Part shown: positions 52,261 through 62,105 of the stretch, piece after piece
Layout: every line of letters starts with the position of its first letter
How positions within the stretch are numbered: position 1 is the stretch's first letter
DNA from: Flavobacteriales bacterium
Lineage (GTDB): Bacteria > Bacteroidota > Bacteroidia > Flavobacteriales_C > GCA-002722245
Assembly: GCA_023251095.1 (NCBI GenBank)
Contig: JAHEZL010000001.1
Coordinates: 62,001-126,000, forward strand
Length of the DNA stretch: 64,000 bases
Reading direction: 5' to 3'
Program-made: the position numbers and the translations under genes
The notes under the pieces: generated by a model
Database searches by the model: none
Told to the model about the DNA's origin: nothing
Seen by the model: only the letters and a program-made list of their open reading frames with translations

Positions 52261-55200
52261 CTATTTCAAAACTTCCACCCAGCCTGTTTGCTCATGATTC
52301 TGATGTGCCGAATCCGTATAATTTACTATCCAGAAATACACTCCTGTTGATACCGCTTCACCATTAAAAGTTCCATCCCAAAGCGGCATAACATCTTCCG
52401 ATTCAAACATTTTTATTCCCCATCTGTTGATAACTACAAAATGGATATCAATCAAATTATCTATGAAGCCTTTGTAATTTTCATCATCTATTTTCACATG
52501 AGGGCATTCCATAGCAATGAAGTCATCATTGATTCCATCACCGTTTGGTGTGATTACATTTGGAAAACAAATAACAGTAGGCTCGCAATATTCATTCACA
52601 ACAATGGTGTCAGAAGCCTCACATCCGAAATCGTTGCTTACAACAATGCTTAATGGTCCGGCTGTGTTTTGAATAAACATTGTATCCACAGAACCATTCG
52701 ACCATTGAATACTACTGTACTTTGCCGTTAAACTATGTGTGAAGATTTCTTTTCCGGTAAAACAAACGGCAGTATCATTTCCCAGCTTGATCACCGGCAA
52801 AGGATTTACTAGAAGTTGAATGGTGTCACTTCCAGCACATCCTCGTCCGTCCATTACCACCACTCCATAGCTTCCTGCCTGAGTGATTGTTCTACTGGAA
52901 CTCCCTGGGATATTGTCCCACGTATAAGTTACAGTTCCCTGAAATGGCCCAAATTGCGAAGCATTCAGAACCAAACTTTCATTCTGGCATATTTGCGTGT
53001 CGCCACCAAAATCAACGTGCAAAGTATCTCCGTTTGAAATTTGAGCAAATGCAGTATCCGAACAATTATTTGCATCTGTTACTTTCACCCAGACAACAGT
53101 GTTTGGTGCATTATAATTGATTGATGAAGTAGTAGCGCTTGTGTGCCATTCATAGCTCACGAAATTATTGGGTATAGGAAAAAGCTGGATACTTCCACCT
53201 GCGCAAACGCTGTTATCAGCGAGGGCAACAAGCGGCAAAGCATTAACAATTAAAGTAGCAGTTGCCGTATCCTTACATCCGTTTACAGTTGCAACCGTTA
53301 CAGTATAATTTCCCGCCAAAGCACCCCAAGTACTTTGTGTATTTCCTGTTCCCAAATCACTCCATGTATAAGAAGCAAAACTTGCTCCTGCATCAAAAAC
53401 AACTGCAGAATCACCCTCACAAATGATGGCATTGCTTAAAGCAACAGAAGGCTTTGCATGCACTATCAATTCTGCAAATGAAGTGTCTTTACATCCTTCA
53501 TTGGTGGTAACAACAACAGTATAAGTTCCTGCAATAGTTCCACTTGTAGTTTGAGCCGTACCACTTCCATTATTGCTCCAAACGTATGAATTAAAACCAG
53601 CACCCGCATCAAAAACAGCCGCATTATCACCTTCACAAATACTATCATTATTCATACTCACATTAGGTTTGGGAAACAATGCCAAAGATGCATTTGCAGT
53701 TCCGCTACACCCACTGCCATCAGTAACTGATACAGTATAAATACCAGGGGCAGATGCAGGAGTTGTTTGCAAATTACCGGTTCCCAGTCCGCTCCATTGA
53801 TATGTAGAATAACCGACTCCTGCATCAAACACAGCACTTTGTCCACTGCAAATGAATTGATCAGCGATGCTTATTGTAATTCCTGAATTAACAGTAAAAG
53901 TAATTTCTCCATATTTAGCACATGAACCACCCGGATCACTATTCAATGTATATCTTAAGGTAAATGTACCCGCCTGAGTAGCAGAAAAATTATTAACGCT
54001 TATTGAACCGCCTGAACCGCTTTGAATTGACCATGTACCGGAAGGAGTACTTCCATTCACCAAAGCCGAAAGATTTAAATTTACCCCAGCGCAAAAAGGC
54101 GCAACGGCGGATAAATTGATGGCAGGACATTGTGCAACCATTGAACAATCAAAAGTTTGTGGCATTGCATAAGATACGGATGAGCCTACAAAAATTCCAT
54201 TTTCGCTAAAGCCTGAAGCACTTCCTGTTGCTGCATCTGGATTGGCAATAACAGCCAGATACTGCTTATTGTCGCTCAGCACTCTTCCAACGTATAATTT
54301 ATTGTCTTTTCCTCTCACAATTTCAGCATATTTTATTGAAGCACTTACCCAGGTAGATTTAGCTGTTGTAACATTATATTGCATAATTTTTTCAGCAAGA
54401 GAACTTACATAAAGTTTTTTTCCGTCGGGCGACCATTCCGTACCATAACCATCATATTCAACACCGGTTGAATCTTTTATCATAACAGGATTGCTTAGTA
54501 CACCTGTATATTTATTAAAATCCATGATATGCGTTCCGATGGGCCACTGTCCCGTCATTGCCAGCTGAGTTCCCTGCGGATTAAAGGCAATTGATCCACG
54601 CGCGGCAGCCATGGCCCCGTCAGAAAACCCATTGTTCCATGTATTTAGGGTACTAATACTTTGAGTAGTTTTTTTCACTACCCCATCTTTCGTCACTAAA
54701 AAAACCACGAAATCATAGGATGGTGTACCTATATGTCCAATCACCCATACAGAATCACAATTTCCATAAGCACTTAACATTTCAGAAGTTTTGTTCAATT
54801 CTAAAACACTATCGCGCATTTCCAGATCGCCTTTAGGAGCTAAAGCTGTTCCGTTACCGGGAAGAGACATATTGACACGATGTACTTTAATTCCGTTTTG
54901 CGGAGTTCCGTTATCCACCGACTGAGTGGTAAAAACCAGGTACTTATCAGTAGTGTTTGGGATTTTAATAGTTAAAGCCCCCTGTACCGCGCTTGCAGTT
55001 GTCCCTGCATCAATAGAGCCTTTTAAAGGAAGTGCTGAATTTGGCATCTTATTGCCGTCGGTATCCCATATATAAATCCCATTGCTGTAAAACTTAACAT
55101 TACCCGCACCATCACTTATTACACTAACCGTTTCGTAAAAATTAGTCTTTGGTTGCTTCGGACTCCCATTTCCAATTAATACCGGAGTACCACCCGAGAA

Positions 55201-55353
55201 GTCCAAACCATAACCTTTTCCCGCTCCATTATCCCCAAAATACCATATCTCATATTGTCCAAATAAATGATTGGAAAAAATCATCGCAGAAAGCAACAAT
55301 AAAATTTTCAATAAAGAACTGTTGTTTAGATAGTTTTTTGCTATTGTATTCAT
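52261..55353 (-). CDS. Very large surface protein with Ig-like repeats and T9SS type B tail, paralogue
   Basis: 1030 residues with a signal-like hydrophobic stretch (LLKILLLLSAMIFSNHLFGQ). Residues about 35-420 form a beta-propeller-like region that parallels the 47255 protein (IAFNPQGTQLAMTGQWPI, WSPDGKKLYVSSLAEKIMQY). It continues with six to seven Ig-like repeats, two of which are nearly identical (SICEGDNAAVFDAGAGFNSY and AIICEGDSAVVFDAGASFAS). A gliding-motility-associated type B domain (VICFPNVITPNGDGINDDFI, VINRWGIKMFES) ends it. The shared propeller-repeat-type-B plan indicates duplication from a common ancestor with the 47255 protein. Confidence 0.87.
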   Translation of the reverse strand: MNTIAKNYLNNSSLLKILLLLSAMIFSNHLFGQYEIWYFGDNGAGKGYGLDFSGGTPVLIGNGSPKQPKTNFYETVSVISDGAGNVKFYSNGIYIWDTDGNKMPNSALPLKGSIDAGTTASAVQGALTIKIPNTTDKYLVFTTQSVDNGTPQNGIKVHRVNMSLPGNGTALAPKGDLEMRDSVLELNKTSEMLSAYGNCDSVWVIGHIGTPSYDFVVFLVTKDGVVKKTTQSISTLNTWNNGFSDGAMAAARGSIAFNPQGTQLAMTGQWPIGTHIMDFNKYTGVLSNPVMIKDSTGVEYDGYGTEWSPDGKKLYVSSLAEKIMQYNVTTAKSTWVSASIKYAEIVRGKDNKLYVGRVLSDNKQYLAVIANPDAATGSASGFSENGIFVGSSVSYAMPQTFDCSMVAQCPAINLSAVAPFCAGVNLNLSALVNGSTPSGTWSIQSGSGGSISVNNFSATQAGTFTLRYTLNSDPGGSCAKYGEITFTVNSGITISIADQFICSGQSAVFDAGVGYSTYQWSGLGTGNLQTTPASAPGIYTVSVTDGSGCSGTANASLALFPKPNVSMNNDSICEGDNAAVFDAGAGFNSYVWSNNGSGTAQTTSGTIAGTYTVVVTTNEGCKDTSFAELIVHAKPSVALSNAIICEGDSAVVFDAGASFASYTWSDLGTGNTQSTWGALAGNYTVTVATVNGCKDTATATLIVNALPLVALADNSVCAGGSIQLFPIPNNFVSYEWHTSATTSSINYNAPNTVVWVKVTDANNCSDTAFAQISNGDTLHVDFGGDTQICQNESLVLNASQFGPFQGTVTYTWDNIPGSSSRTITQAGSYGVVVMDGRGCAGSDTIQLLVNPLPVIKLGNDTAVCFTGKEIFTHSLTAKYSSIQWSNGSVDTMFIQNTAGPLSIVVSNDFGCEASDTIVVNEYCEPTVICFPNVITPNGDGINDDFIAMECPHVKIDDENYKGFIDNLIDIHFVVINRWGIKMFESEDVMPLWDGTFNGEAVSTGVYFWIVNYTDSAHQNHEQTGWVEVLK

Positions 55354-55643
55354 GTCTCCGGTGTAAGTGAATTAACTATTCACCCGAAGTTATGTGCTAA
55401 ACAAAAAAAAACGTTTGTATGGAATGTTAAATGCTTGACTATTCTATACATTCTCCGTAAAATCAATTAACGCAAAGAATTTTACATTAAATACAAAGTA
55501 ATAAATTGATTATAAAGGTCTGGAGGGAAAGTTATATAGGAAAGTATCTGTCTATTTTACGCCTACTTACAAAAGCATTCTTTTGATTTTATCTGGAGTA
55601 TTGAAAATCAGGAGGCTTTTTTTTATTTCAAATACTTTCTATT

Positions 55644-56255
55644 TTAAAAACAAAAAGTGGTATACACCATATCCGCTTGTATATCATTACCTTTTTTCTC
55701 TTGAGCATAAGTGCAGTTTTTTTCTAAAATATCTACTCCCTGCACTCTTATAAAATTATAATAAGCTATTGCTTCGTCTTTATCAATTTGAATAGCAATG
55801 GAAAAATCTCTGGTGGCTTCCTGGAAATACGACATTTCAGCATAAATAAATCCTCTGCATAAAAAAGCTTCCATCATCGTTGGATCCAGCTGAATGGCTT
55901 TGGTATAATCACTGAGAGCCGAAGTTGTTAAACCTAAGTCGGTATTGATATTCGCTCTTACAAAAAAAGCATCGGCATTGGTATTGTCATAAGACAGCGC
56001 AAGATTCAATTCATTCAAAGCATTGTTGTAGCGATCGGTTTTGTGATACAGTCTTCCTAAAAGAACATGAGCATTTACATTGGTAGAGTCTAAAGAGAGG
56101 GCGATGCTATATTCCTCCTGAGCGGTTTTAAAATCACCCTTTTGCTCATTGAGTTTCCCTTCGTTGATCAATTTATCTGTTTGCTCCTTTATTGTTTGTG
56201 CCTGTGCTGTAAAGGCTATCAGAACAAATAACCCCAGTACTTTTACTTTACTCAT
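55644..56255 (-). CDS. Secreted TPR-repeat protein
   Basis: 203 residues with a signal peptide (VLGLFVLIAFTAQAQ). About four TPR units follow (GDFKTAQEEYSIALSLDSTN, DRYNNALNELNLALSYDNTN, TSALSDYTKAIQLDPTMMEA, YFQEATRDFSIAIQIDKDEA). TPR proteins mediate protein-protein binding. The last 25 residues contain two Cys residues and look ordered. It is separate from the type-B surface protein gene by a 290-base AT-rich spacer in which I see no other gene. Partner unknown. Confidence 0.82.
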   Translation of the reverse strand: MSKVKVLGLFVLIAFTAQAQTIKEQTDKLINEGKLNEQKGDFKTAQEEYSIALSLDSTNVNAHVLLGRLYHKTDRYNNALNELNLALSYDNTNADAFFVRANINTDLGLTTSALSDYTKAIQLDPTMMEAFLCRGFIYAEMSYFQEATRDFSIAIQIDKDEAIAYYNFIRVQGVDILEKNCTYAQEKKGNDIQADMVYTTFCF

Positions 56256-56404
56256 TTGCTTTAATTTTTTAATTTCCCCCTAAACCTTAAGCAATATAAG
56301 AATGAAATTTATTTTCTTCTTTACTAATCGATTAACGGTTTATTTTTACCGATAAATGAAAAATGGCAACATTTATGTTATTTTTATTTTGTTAATTTAA
56401 AATT

Positions 56405-57256
56405 GTGAAACAGTATTTTTTACTCCTTGCTTTTGTATCTCTGGCTTTAACAAACTTTGCCGTTGTTAAACCCGAAGGGGATATCCAGCTTCAGGGAGTG
56501 ATAAGAAATGAAGTTGGTTATCTGATAGAAAATATAGAAATCATTGCTTTTAAAAACGGTGAAAGAATCTGTGAAGGAAAATCTGATCGTTACGGTAATT
56601 ACTCTATCATGCTACCTGAAGAAGGGATTTATAATTTCTCAGTAGGCAGCAACAATAACAACTACTATACTTATAGCGACACGAGCATAGAGATTTTACC
56701 TTTAAAAATATTTCGTAAAGACTTTGTTTTAAAAATCAACAAACAAGAGCTTCAGCACAAAGCCACCCGCTTGCAGGAAGCTTATGATCACCTTGAGAAA
56801 AACCCGATGAATGTGTATTACAAAGGAATTTTCTTCAGTCGCTTCCCCTCCACCATGGATGAAATGTTTTTGTTTTTCAGTCCGAGAGTACCTTATTTCA
56901 ACCTCAAAAAAGAAGCTCAGGACATAGTCACTAAATGTGTAGACACCCAAATGGTAAGTGATACTACTTACTTTTTTAAATATGCAAATATTTTATTGGG
57001 CTGGACAGAGCAAAACGATCTTAAATGTTTTAAATATTTCACTTCCAGAATAAGCGGAATGGTGTATAAAAATCCCGACGGTTTCTTTGATGTACTGCAC
57101 TTTTACAACAACAACGACGTCAAATTAATTTTTACGCAAACCCTCAAAGAATTCACAAAAGAGCAATGCAATACATCTTTTGAAAAACTAAAAATATACA
57201 ATCCGCGTATTTACTCCGTCTACAAAGAAACAGCTGACGAATTAAATATAAAATGA
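56405..57256 (+). CDS. Secreted protein with carboxypeptidase-regulatory-like domain
   Basis: Reads from GTG at 56405; the first ten residues form the start of the signal peptide (MKQYFLLLAFVSLALTNF), so this start is preferred over later ATGs. 283 residues: a regulatory-like beta-sandwich at about 28-110 (GDIQLQGVIRNEVGYLIENI, RYGNYSIMLPEEGIYNFSVG), then a helical C-terminal region of about 165 residues with no recognised motif. Its TGA overlaps the ATG of the next gene by four bases, so the two are translationally coupled. Confidence 0.72.
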   Translation: MKQYFLLLAFVSLALTNFAVVKPEGDIQLQGVIRNEVGYLIENIEIIAFKNGERICEGKSDRYGNYSIMLPEEGIYNFSVGSNNNNYYTYSDTSIEILPLKIFRKDFVLKINKQELQHKATRLQEAYDHLEKNPMNVYYKGIFFSRFPSTMDEMFLFFSPRVPYFNLKKEAQDIVTKCVDTQMVSDTTYFFKYANILLGWTEQNDLKCFKYFTSRISGMVYKNPDGFFDVLHFYNNNDVKLIFTQTLKEFTKEQCNTSFEKLKIYNPRIYSVYKETADELNIK

Positions 57257-57687
57257 AAAAAGCGCTGCTTGTACTTATCTCTTTCATACTGCTGCTTTCC
57301 TCCTGCTCCAAAGAAACTGTTTTCAGTTACTACTTAAAAGGAAACTGGTCGGTCACCGAACTGGATGTCACAGAAACAACCGACACCATTACTTCTTCCT
57401 ATACTTTACACAATGCCGGAACATATTCCTTCAATAAAAACAACGAAGGATCATTAACCACAAGCGCTGATACTGCTACAAAAAACATCGCTTTCAAATG
57501 GTCAACGGTAAGCAATACTAAAGTGCTGCTTACTTTCAAAGATCAAACTACAGAAGAATGGACCGTGCTCAGCGACAAGCCTGAAACCCAAATCTGGGAA
57601 AATACCGCCGTTACTACCCAAACCTCGGGAGGAGTATCGGCCACCACTACTGTATACAGAAAGCTCTTCCTTAAAAAATTCAAGTGA
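57253..57687 (+). CDS. Lipocalin-like lipoprotein
   Basis: 144 residues. A lipobox LLLSSCS places Cys18 as the lipidated residue. The mature part has a LKGNWSVTEL opening followed by strand pairs and a SFNKNNEGSLTT strand, the layout of small lipocalin-like domains of Bacteroidota lipoproteins. It is probably anchored in the outer membrane or at the cell surface. It depends on the preceding gene for translation (ATGA overlap). Ligand unknown. Confidence 0.7.
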   Translation: MKKALLVLISFILLLSSCSKETVFSYYLKGNWSVTELDVTETTDTITSSYTLHNAGTYSFNKNNEGSLTTSADTATKNIAFKWSTVSNTKVLLTFKDQTTEEWTVLSDKPETQIWENTAVTTQTSGGVSATTTVYRKLFLKKFK

Positions 57688-57879
57688 GCCCATTGTTAAA
57701 AACTTTTGAAAACACCTTTCCTCCTAAAACCCTTACTATCATTGTACAAACAACACTTTATCCTGCAAAGGTTAAACTAATGTTATAATAGTGTCGGACG
57801 TCTGTATCGAATTTACTATTTTCGCGTAAACCAGAAGGGGAGGCAGAGGCGCAGGTGTATTATTAAAAAGCGCAAGCTT

Positions 57880-60303
57880 ATGAGCAAACCCAACAACGAG
57901 AAAAATAGCGTTAAGGAATTGTCGCTCGGTGAATTTAAGGAGATTGTATTAGCCGACTACCGCCTGGCGTGCGAAAGTCGAGAAGCCAGCCTCTTGGGCA
58001 GAAAGGAAGTACTCACCGGAAAAGCAAAATTCGGAATTTTCGGAGACGGTAAAGAATTAGCTCAGATTGCATTAGCCAAACAGTTCAGAGAAGGTGATTA
58101 TCGCAGTGGCTATTACCGGGATCAAACCATTATGCTCGCCATTGGCGAACTCACTTACCAACAAATATTCGCACAACTTTATTCACATACCAGCATACAA
58201 GCCGAACCGCATTCTGCCGGTCGCCAGATGAACAGTCACTTCACCACCCGCTACATCAATGAAGACGGAACGTGGAAGGATATGACGAAATTAAAAATCA
58301 CCACTACCGACCTCTCTCCTACTGCTGCGCAGATTCCGAGAACAGTTGGTTTGGGATTGGCTTCTAAATTATTTAGAAAAAACAAAGAATTACACCAATA
58401 CAATACTTTATCCAATCAAGGCAACGAAGTGGTTTTTTGTACCATTGGCGATGCCAGTACATCAGAAGGCATTTTCTTTGAAGCCTTTAATGCCATGGGG
58501 GTTTTGCAGGTTCCTGTTGTTCTTTCGGTGTGGGATGACGGCTATGGAATTTCGGTTCCAACCATGATGCAAACCACTAAAGAAAGTATCTCCAGAGCAT
58601 TGGCCGGATTTCAGCGCGATGACAAATTCAAAGGCTGGGAAATCATGACCGTGAAAGGCTGGGATTATACCGAACTCTGCCTCACTTATAAAAAAGCTGC
58701 TGAGCTGGCGCGTGAACACCACGTACCGGTATTGGTTCACGTTCAGGAATTAACCCAACCGCAGGGCCACTCTACTTCAGGCTCGCATGAGCGCTACAAA
58801 TCAGAAGAGCGTTTGGCCTGGGAAAAGGATTTCGACTGCAACAAGCAATTCAAAGAATGGATCATCAAACAGGCTTTTGCCACGGAAGAAGATTTGAAAA
58901 AAATTGAGGAAGAAGCAGTTGTAAAAATCAAAGAAGGAAAAGAAGCGGCCTGGAAAGCTTACATCACTCCTATTAAAACAGAGGTTAGAAATTTATCCCG
59001 TCTTTTTGATAAACTGTCGGCAAAAAGCGAAAACAAAGATCAGATACAACAAACCAAATACAAATTGCTCAATGGCTTAGATACCAACTGGAAGGACCTT
59101 ACCATGGCCACCAAAAAGGTGTTGCGCTATGTGAGCAAAGAGGAAAGTGAAGAAAAGAAAATTCTTCAGGACTGGCTGTTGCAGGAAAACATCGCCAATT
59201 TTGATCGCTACAACTCCTTGCTGTACAGTCACGATGCCTACTCTGCCACCAATGTTAAAGAAGTAAAACCTATATACAACGACGATTCTCCTATTGTTGA
59301 CGGAAGAATAATCATCCGCGATAATTTTGATGCCTTACTCGCCAAAGAACCTAAACTGGTGATTTTTGGTGAAGACTCCGGGAAAATCGGAGGCGTGAAT
59401 CAGGGTCTCGAAGGTTTACAAAAAAAATACGGAGAGCCTCGTGTAAGCGACACCGGTATTCGTGAAGCTACCATTTTAGGAAAAGGCGTTGGGATGGCCA
59501 TTCGCGGATTGCGCCCTATTGCCGAAATTCAATATCTGGATTATCTCATTTATGGTTTAATGACCATCAGTGATGATTTGGCTTCTTTGCACTACAGAAC
59601 AAAAGGCGGACAAAAAGCACCGCTCATCATACGTACACGCGGGCACCGCTTTGAAGGCATCTGGCACTCGGGCTCACCGCTGGGCATGATCATCAATTCC
59701 CTGCGCGGAATATACATTTGTGTACCGCGCAACATGACGCAGGCCGCCGGTATGTATAACACTTTGTTAAGCGCCTACGATCCCGCGCTGGTGATTGAAC
59801 CGCTTTTGGCTTACCGAAGAAAAGAAAAATTACCTGCCAACCTTGGCGAATATAAAATACCATTAGGCGTTCCTGAAGTATTGGTAGAAGGAAAAGATGT
59901 TACCATTGTTACTTACGGATCTTGCGTGAGCATTGTGCTGGAAGCAACAGAACAATTGAAGGAATTTGATATTCATTGCGAAATCATTGATGTTCAGACT
60001 TTACTTCCTTTTGATACCCACAAAATAATTCTGGAGTCGTTGAAAAAAACCAACCGACTGGTGGTGATGGATGAAGATGTATCGGGCGGCGCAACAGGAT
60101 TTATGTTGCAACAGATTCTGGAAGAACAAGGCGGATATTTTTATCTCGACTCTGAACCGAAAACCATTTCGGCCCAGGATCACCGTCCGGCTTACGGATC
60201 TGATGGAAATTATTTCTCTAAACCGAACGTAGAAACAGTATTCGACAAAGTGTATAAATTAATGCGGGAGGCCTATCCAAATAAATTTCCCGGTATTTAC
60301 TAA
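57880..60303 (+). CDS. 2-oxoacid dehydrogenase E1, fused alpha and beta subunits
   Basis: 807 residues in which alpha (about 1-410) and beta (about 470-807) are joined. The TPP motif is GDASTSEGIFFEAFNAMGV with WDDGYGIS near residue 190-225. The beta half has FGEDSGKIGGVNQGLEGLQK, RVSDTGIREATILGKGVGMA, PIAEIQYLDYLIYGL and SCVSIVLEATEQL. The reaction is decarboxylation of a branched-chain 2-oxoacid or pyruvate with transfer to the E2 lipoyl domain. Fused E1 of this size is common in Bacteroidota. E2 and E3 genes are not in the window. It leads a tight unit with murQ and a methyltransferase. Confidence 0.9.
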   Translation: MSKPNNEKNSVKELSLGEFKEIVLADYRLACESREASLLGRKEVLTGKAKFGIFGDGKELAQIALAKQFREGDYRSGYYRDQTIMLAIGELTYQQIFAQLYSHTSIQAEPHSAGRQMNSHFTTRYINEDGTWKDMTKLKITTTDLSPTAAQIPRTVGLGLASKLFRKNKELHQYNTLSNQGNEVVFCTIGDASTSEGIFFEAFNAMGVLQVPVVLSVWDDGYGISVPTMMQTTKESISRALAGFQRDDKFKGWEIMTVKGWDYTELCLTYKKAAELAREHHVPVLVHVQELTQPQGHSTSGSHERYKSEERLAWEKDFDCNKQFKEWIIKQAFATEEDLKKIEEEAVVKIKEGKEAAWKAYITPIKTEVRNLSRLFDKLSAKSENKDQIQQTKYKLLNGLDTNWKDLTMATKKVLRYVSKEESEEKKILQDWLLQENIANFDRYNSLLYSHDAYSATNVKEVKPIYNDDSPIVDGRIIIRDNFDALLAKEPKLVIFGEDSGKIGGVNQGLEGLQKKYGEPRVSDTGIREATILGKGVGMAIRGLRPIAEIQYLDYLIYGLMTISDDLASLHYRTKGGQKAPLIIRTRGHRFEGIWHSGSPLGMIINSLRGIYICVPRNMTQAAGMYNTLLSAYDPALVIEPLLAYRRKEKLPANLGEYKIPLGVPEVLVEGKDVTIVTYGSCVSIVLEATEQLKEFDIHCEIIDVQTLLPFDTHKIILESLKKTNRLVVMDEDVSGGATGFMLQQILEEQGGYFYLDSEPKTISAQDHRPAYGSDGNYFSKPNVETVFDKVYKLMREAYPNKFPGIY

Positions 60304-60305
60304 AA

Positions 60306-61121
60306 ATGGAATTTAAAAAAACAACCGAATCCGAATCACAATATCAGAACCTCGATAAAATGAGTGTTTCCGATCTTTTGAAAAGCATCAACGAGGAAGA
60401 TAAAAAGGTGCCTGATGTGATTGAAGGTATTATTCCCGACATTGAAGCTGTGGTACAGGTGATCGTTGAAAAAATGAAAACGGGCGGAAGGTTGTTTTAC
60501 ATGGGCGCAGGAACCAGCGGACGATTAGGTGTTGTTGACGCATCAGAGTGCCCTCCTACTTTTGGTATTGATCACGGAGTGGTTATCGCATTGATTGCCG
60601 GCGGAGATACCGCTATCCGCAAAGCGGTTGAATTCGCTGAAGACAGCCACATGCAAGGCTGGCTCGATTTAGAAAGTCACAAAATAACTACCAATGATGT
60701 GGTCATAGGAATTGCTGCATCCGGCACTACGCCATACGTTATCGGTGCTTTGCTGAAATGCAATGAAAAAGGAATTACCACCGCTTGCATCACCTGCAAC
60801 GCAGGGAGTCCGTTGACACAGGTTGCTCAACACAAAATTGCAGCAGTGGTTGGTCCGGAGTTCGTCACCGGAAGTACCCGTATGAAAGCCGGAACCGCTC
60901 AAAAATTAATTCTCAATATGATTTCCACAGCTGTGATGATTCAGCTGGGGAAAGTAAAAGGGAATAAAATGGTAGACATGAAACTGGCCAACGTTAAACT
61001 CATTGATCGCGGTGTTAAAATGGTGATGAATGAACTTCAACTGGAAGACTACGACCTCGCAAAAGAATTACTCACCAAGTATGGCAGCGTTCGCGCAGCA
61101 ATTGAAAATTACAAGAAATAA
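60306..61121 (+). CDS. murQ: N-acetylmuramic acid 6-phosphate etherase MurQ
   Basis: 271 residues, somewhat shorter than the 298 of E. coli. The SIS fold shows the diagnostic MGAGTSGRLGVVDASECPPT motif at 66-85; E81 corresponds to the catalytic Glu83 of E. coli. The second motif GSTRMKAGTAQKLILNMIST follows near 195-215. It cleaves the D-lactyl ether of MurNAc 6-phosphate, giving GlcNAc 6-phosphate in peptidoglycan recycling. It lies two bases after the E1 stop; no PTS or anmK gene is nearby. Confidence 0.94.
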   Translation: MEFKKTTESESQYQNLDKMSVSDLLKSINEEDKKVPDVIEGIIPDIEAVVQVIVEKMKTGGRLFYMGAGTSGRLGVVDASECPPTFGIDHGVVIALIAGGDTAIRKAVEFAEDSHMQGWLDLESHKITTNDVVIGIAASGTTPYVIGALLKCNEKGITTACITCNAGSPLTQVAQHKIAAVVGPEFVTGSTRMKAGTAQKLILNMISTAVMIQLGKVKGNKMVDMKLANVKLIDRGVKMVMNELQLEDYDLAKELLTKYGSVRAAIENYKK

Positions 61122-61940
61122 ATGAGACCCGTTCTAAGAATACTCAAACGCATTTGGTTTTTAAATTTCGTTAGAAGAATTGCTTACGCTTCTACTTACT
61201 ACAATAAAAAATATGCTCAAATTCTCAAGTGGGGCTTCACTTCCCGTGAAGACACCAATTTCACTTATGAATTAACCGATGGCAGTATTTCTTATCTGGC
61301 GCACACTGTAGCGGCTGTTACTAAAAAAGATTACCAAACCATTCTGGCTTATTTCTATGAAGCCATGAACAATATTGAATTGAAAGAACACATCCTCAGA
61401 GAAACTGAAAAATCACCTTTGGGACGTTATGCCGACAAAGAAATTCGTTTCGGAAGAAGATTGGGCTGGTATACTTTCGTGCGCATCATGAAACCGAAAG
61501 TAGTGGTAGAAACCGGAATCGACAAGGGCTTGGGATCAGTACTGCTGTGCTCCGCGCTTTTAAAAAATAAGGAAGAAGGTTTTGAAGGAAGATATTATGG
61601 CACCGATATCAATCCCGAAGCAGGTTATTTACTACAAGGAAAATACAAAGAGGTGGGCGAGGTTTTATATGGCGACTCTATTGAAAGTCTGAAGAAATTT
61701 AAACAACACATTGATCTTTTCATCAACGATAGCGACCACTCTGCCGATTATGAATATCAGGAATATGTTACGATTGAACCTTTGATGTCGGATAAAACGG
61801 TTATCCTCGGCGACAACTCCAATTGCACCGACAAGCTGGCTAAATATTCAGCAGCCACCGGCAGAAGCTTTATTTATTTCAAGGAAGAACCAAAAAATCA
61901 TTGGTATCCGGGAGCGGGAATTGGGATTTCGTATAAGTGA
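61122..61940 (+). CDS. Class I SAM-dependent methyltransferase
   Basis: 272 residues, starting immediately after the murQ stop. The Rossmann nucleotide-binding motif is KVVVETGIDKGLGSVLLCSA near 125, motif II is YYGTDINPEAGYLLQ, and DLFINDSDHSADYEYQEY gives the Asp/His-rich motif reminiscent of O-methyltransferases and of cephalosporin-hydroxylase-like families. The N-terminal 100 residues are helical. Substrate unknown. Its frame ends where the palindromic element begins. Confidence 0.8.
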   Translation: MRPVLRILKRIWFLNFVRRIAYASTYYNKKYAQILKWGFTSREDTNFTYELTDGSISYLAHTVAAVTKKDYQTILAYFYEAMNNIELKEHILRETEKSPLGRYADKEIRFGRRLGWYTFVRIMKPKVVVETGIDKGLGSVLLCSALLKNKEEGFEGRYYGTDINPEAGYLLQGKYKEVGEVLYGDSIESLKKFKQHIDLFINDSDHSADYEYQEYVTIEPLMSDKTVILGDNSNCTDKLAKYSAATGRSFIYFKEEPKNHWYPGAGIGISYK

Positions 61941-62100
61941 TAAATCCCTCTGCCTGCGCACAGAATTCCTTCGCACCTCCCTTTTTCAAAGGGAGAAGTG
62001 CGTTACTCATCCATACTTAAATAATGGTTTTCAGGGAATGGGCCTCTCCCTTTGAAAAAGGGAGGTGCGAAGGAATTCTGTGCGCAGGCAGAGGGATTTA
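61941..62100. repeat. 160-base palindromic element with perfect 56-base arms
   Basis: Left arm 61941-61996 and right arm 62045-62100 are perfect reverse complements, with a 48-base centre. Each arm contains its own small hairpin (CTCCCTTT/AAAGGGAG). The inserted-looking DNA is more GC-rich than its neighbours and occupies the space between two convergent genes exactly, abutting the stop of one and five bases from the stop of the other. It carries no frame of its own. Dispersed repeats containing CCTCCCTTTTTCAAAGGGAG are known in several environmental bacteria. Confidence 0.85.
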
Positions 62101-62105
62101 ATTTA

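Noticed and set aside
55354-55643. 290-base spacer upstream of the second type-B surface protein gene, checked for small genes and RNA
   Set aside because: No frame, RNA fold or repeat that I can support; presumably promoter and leader DNA.
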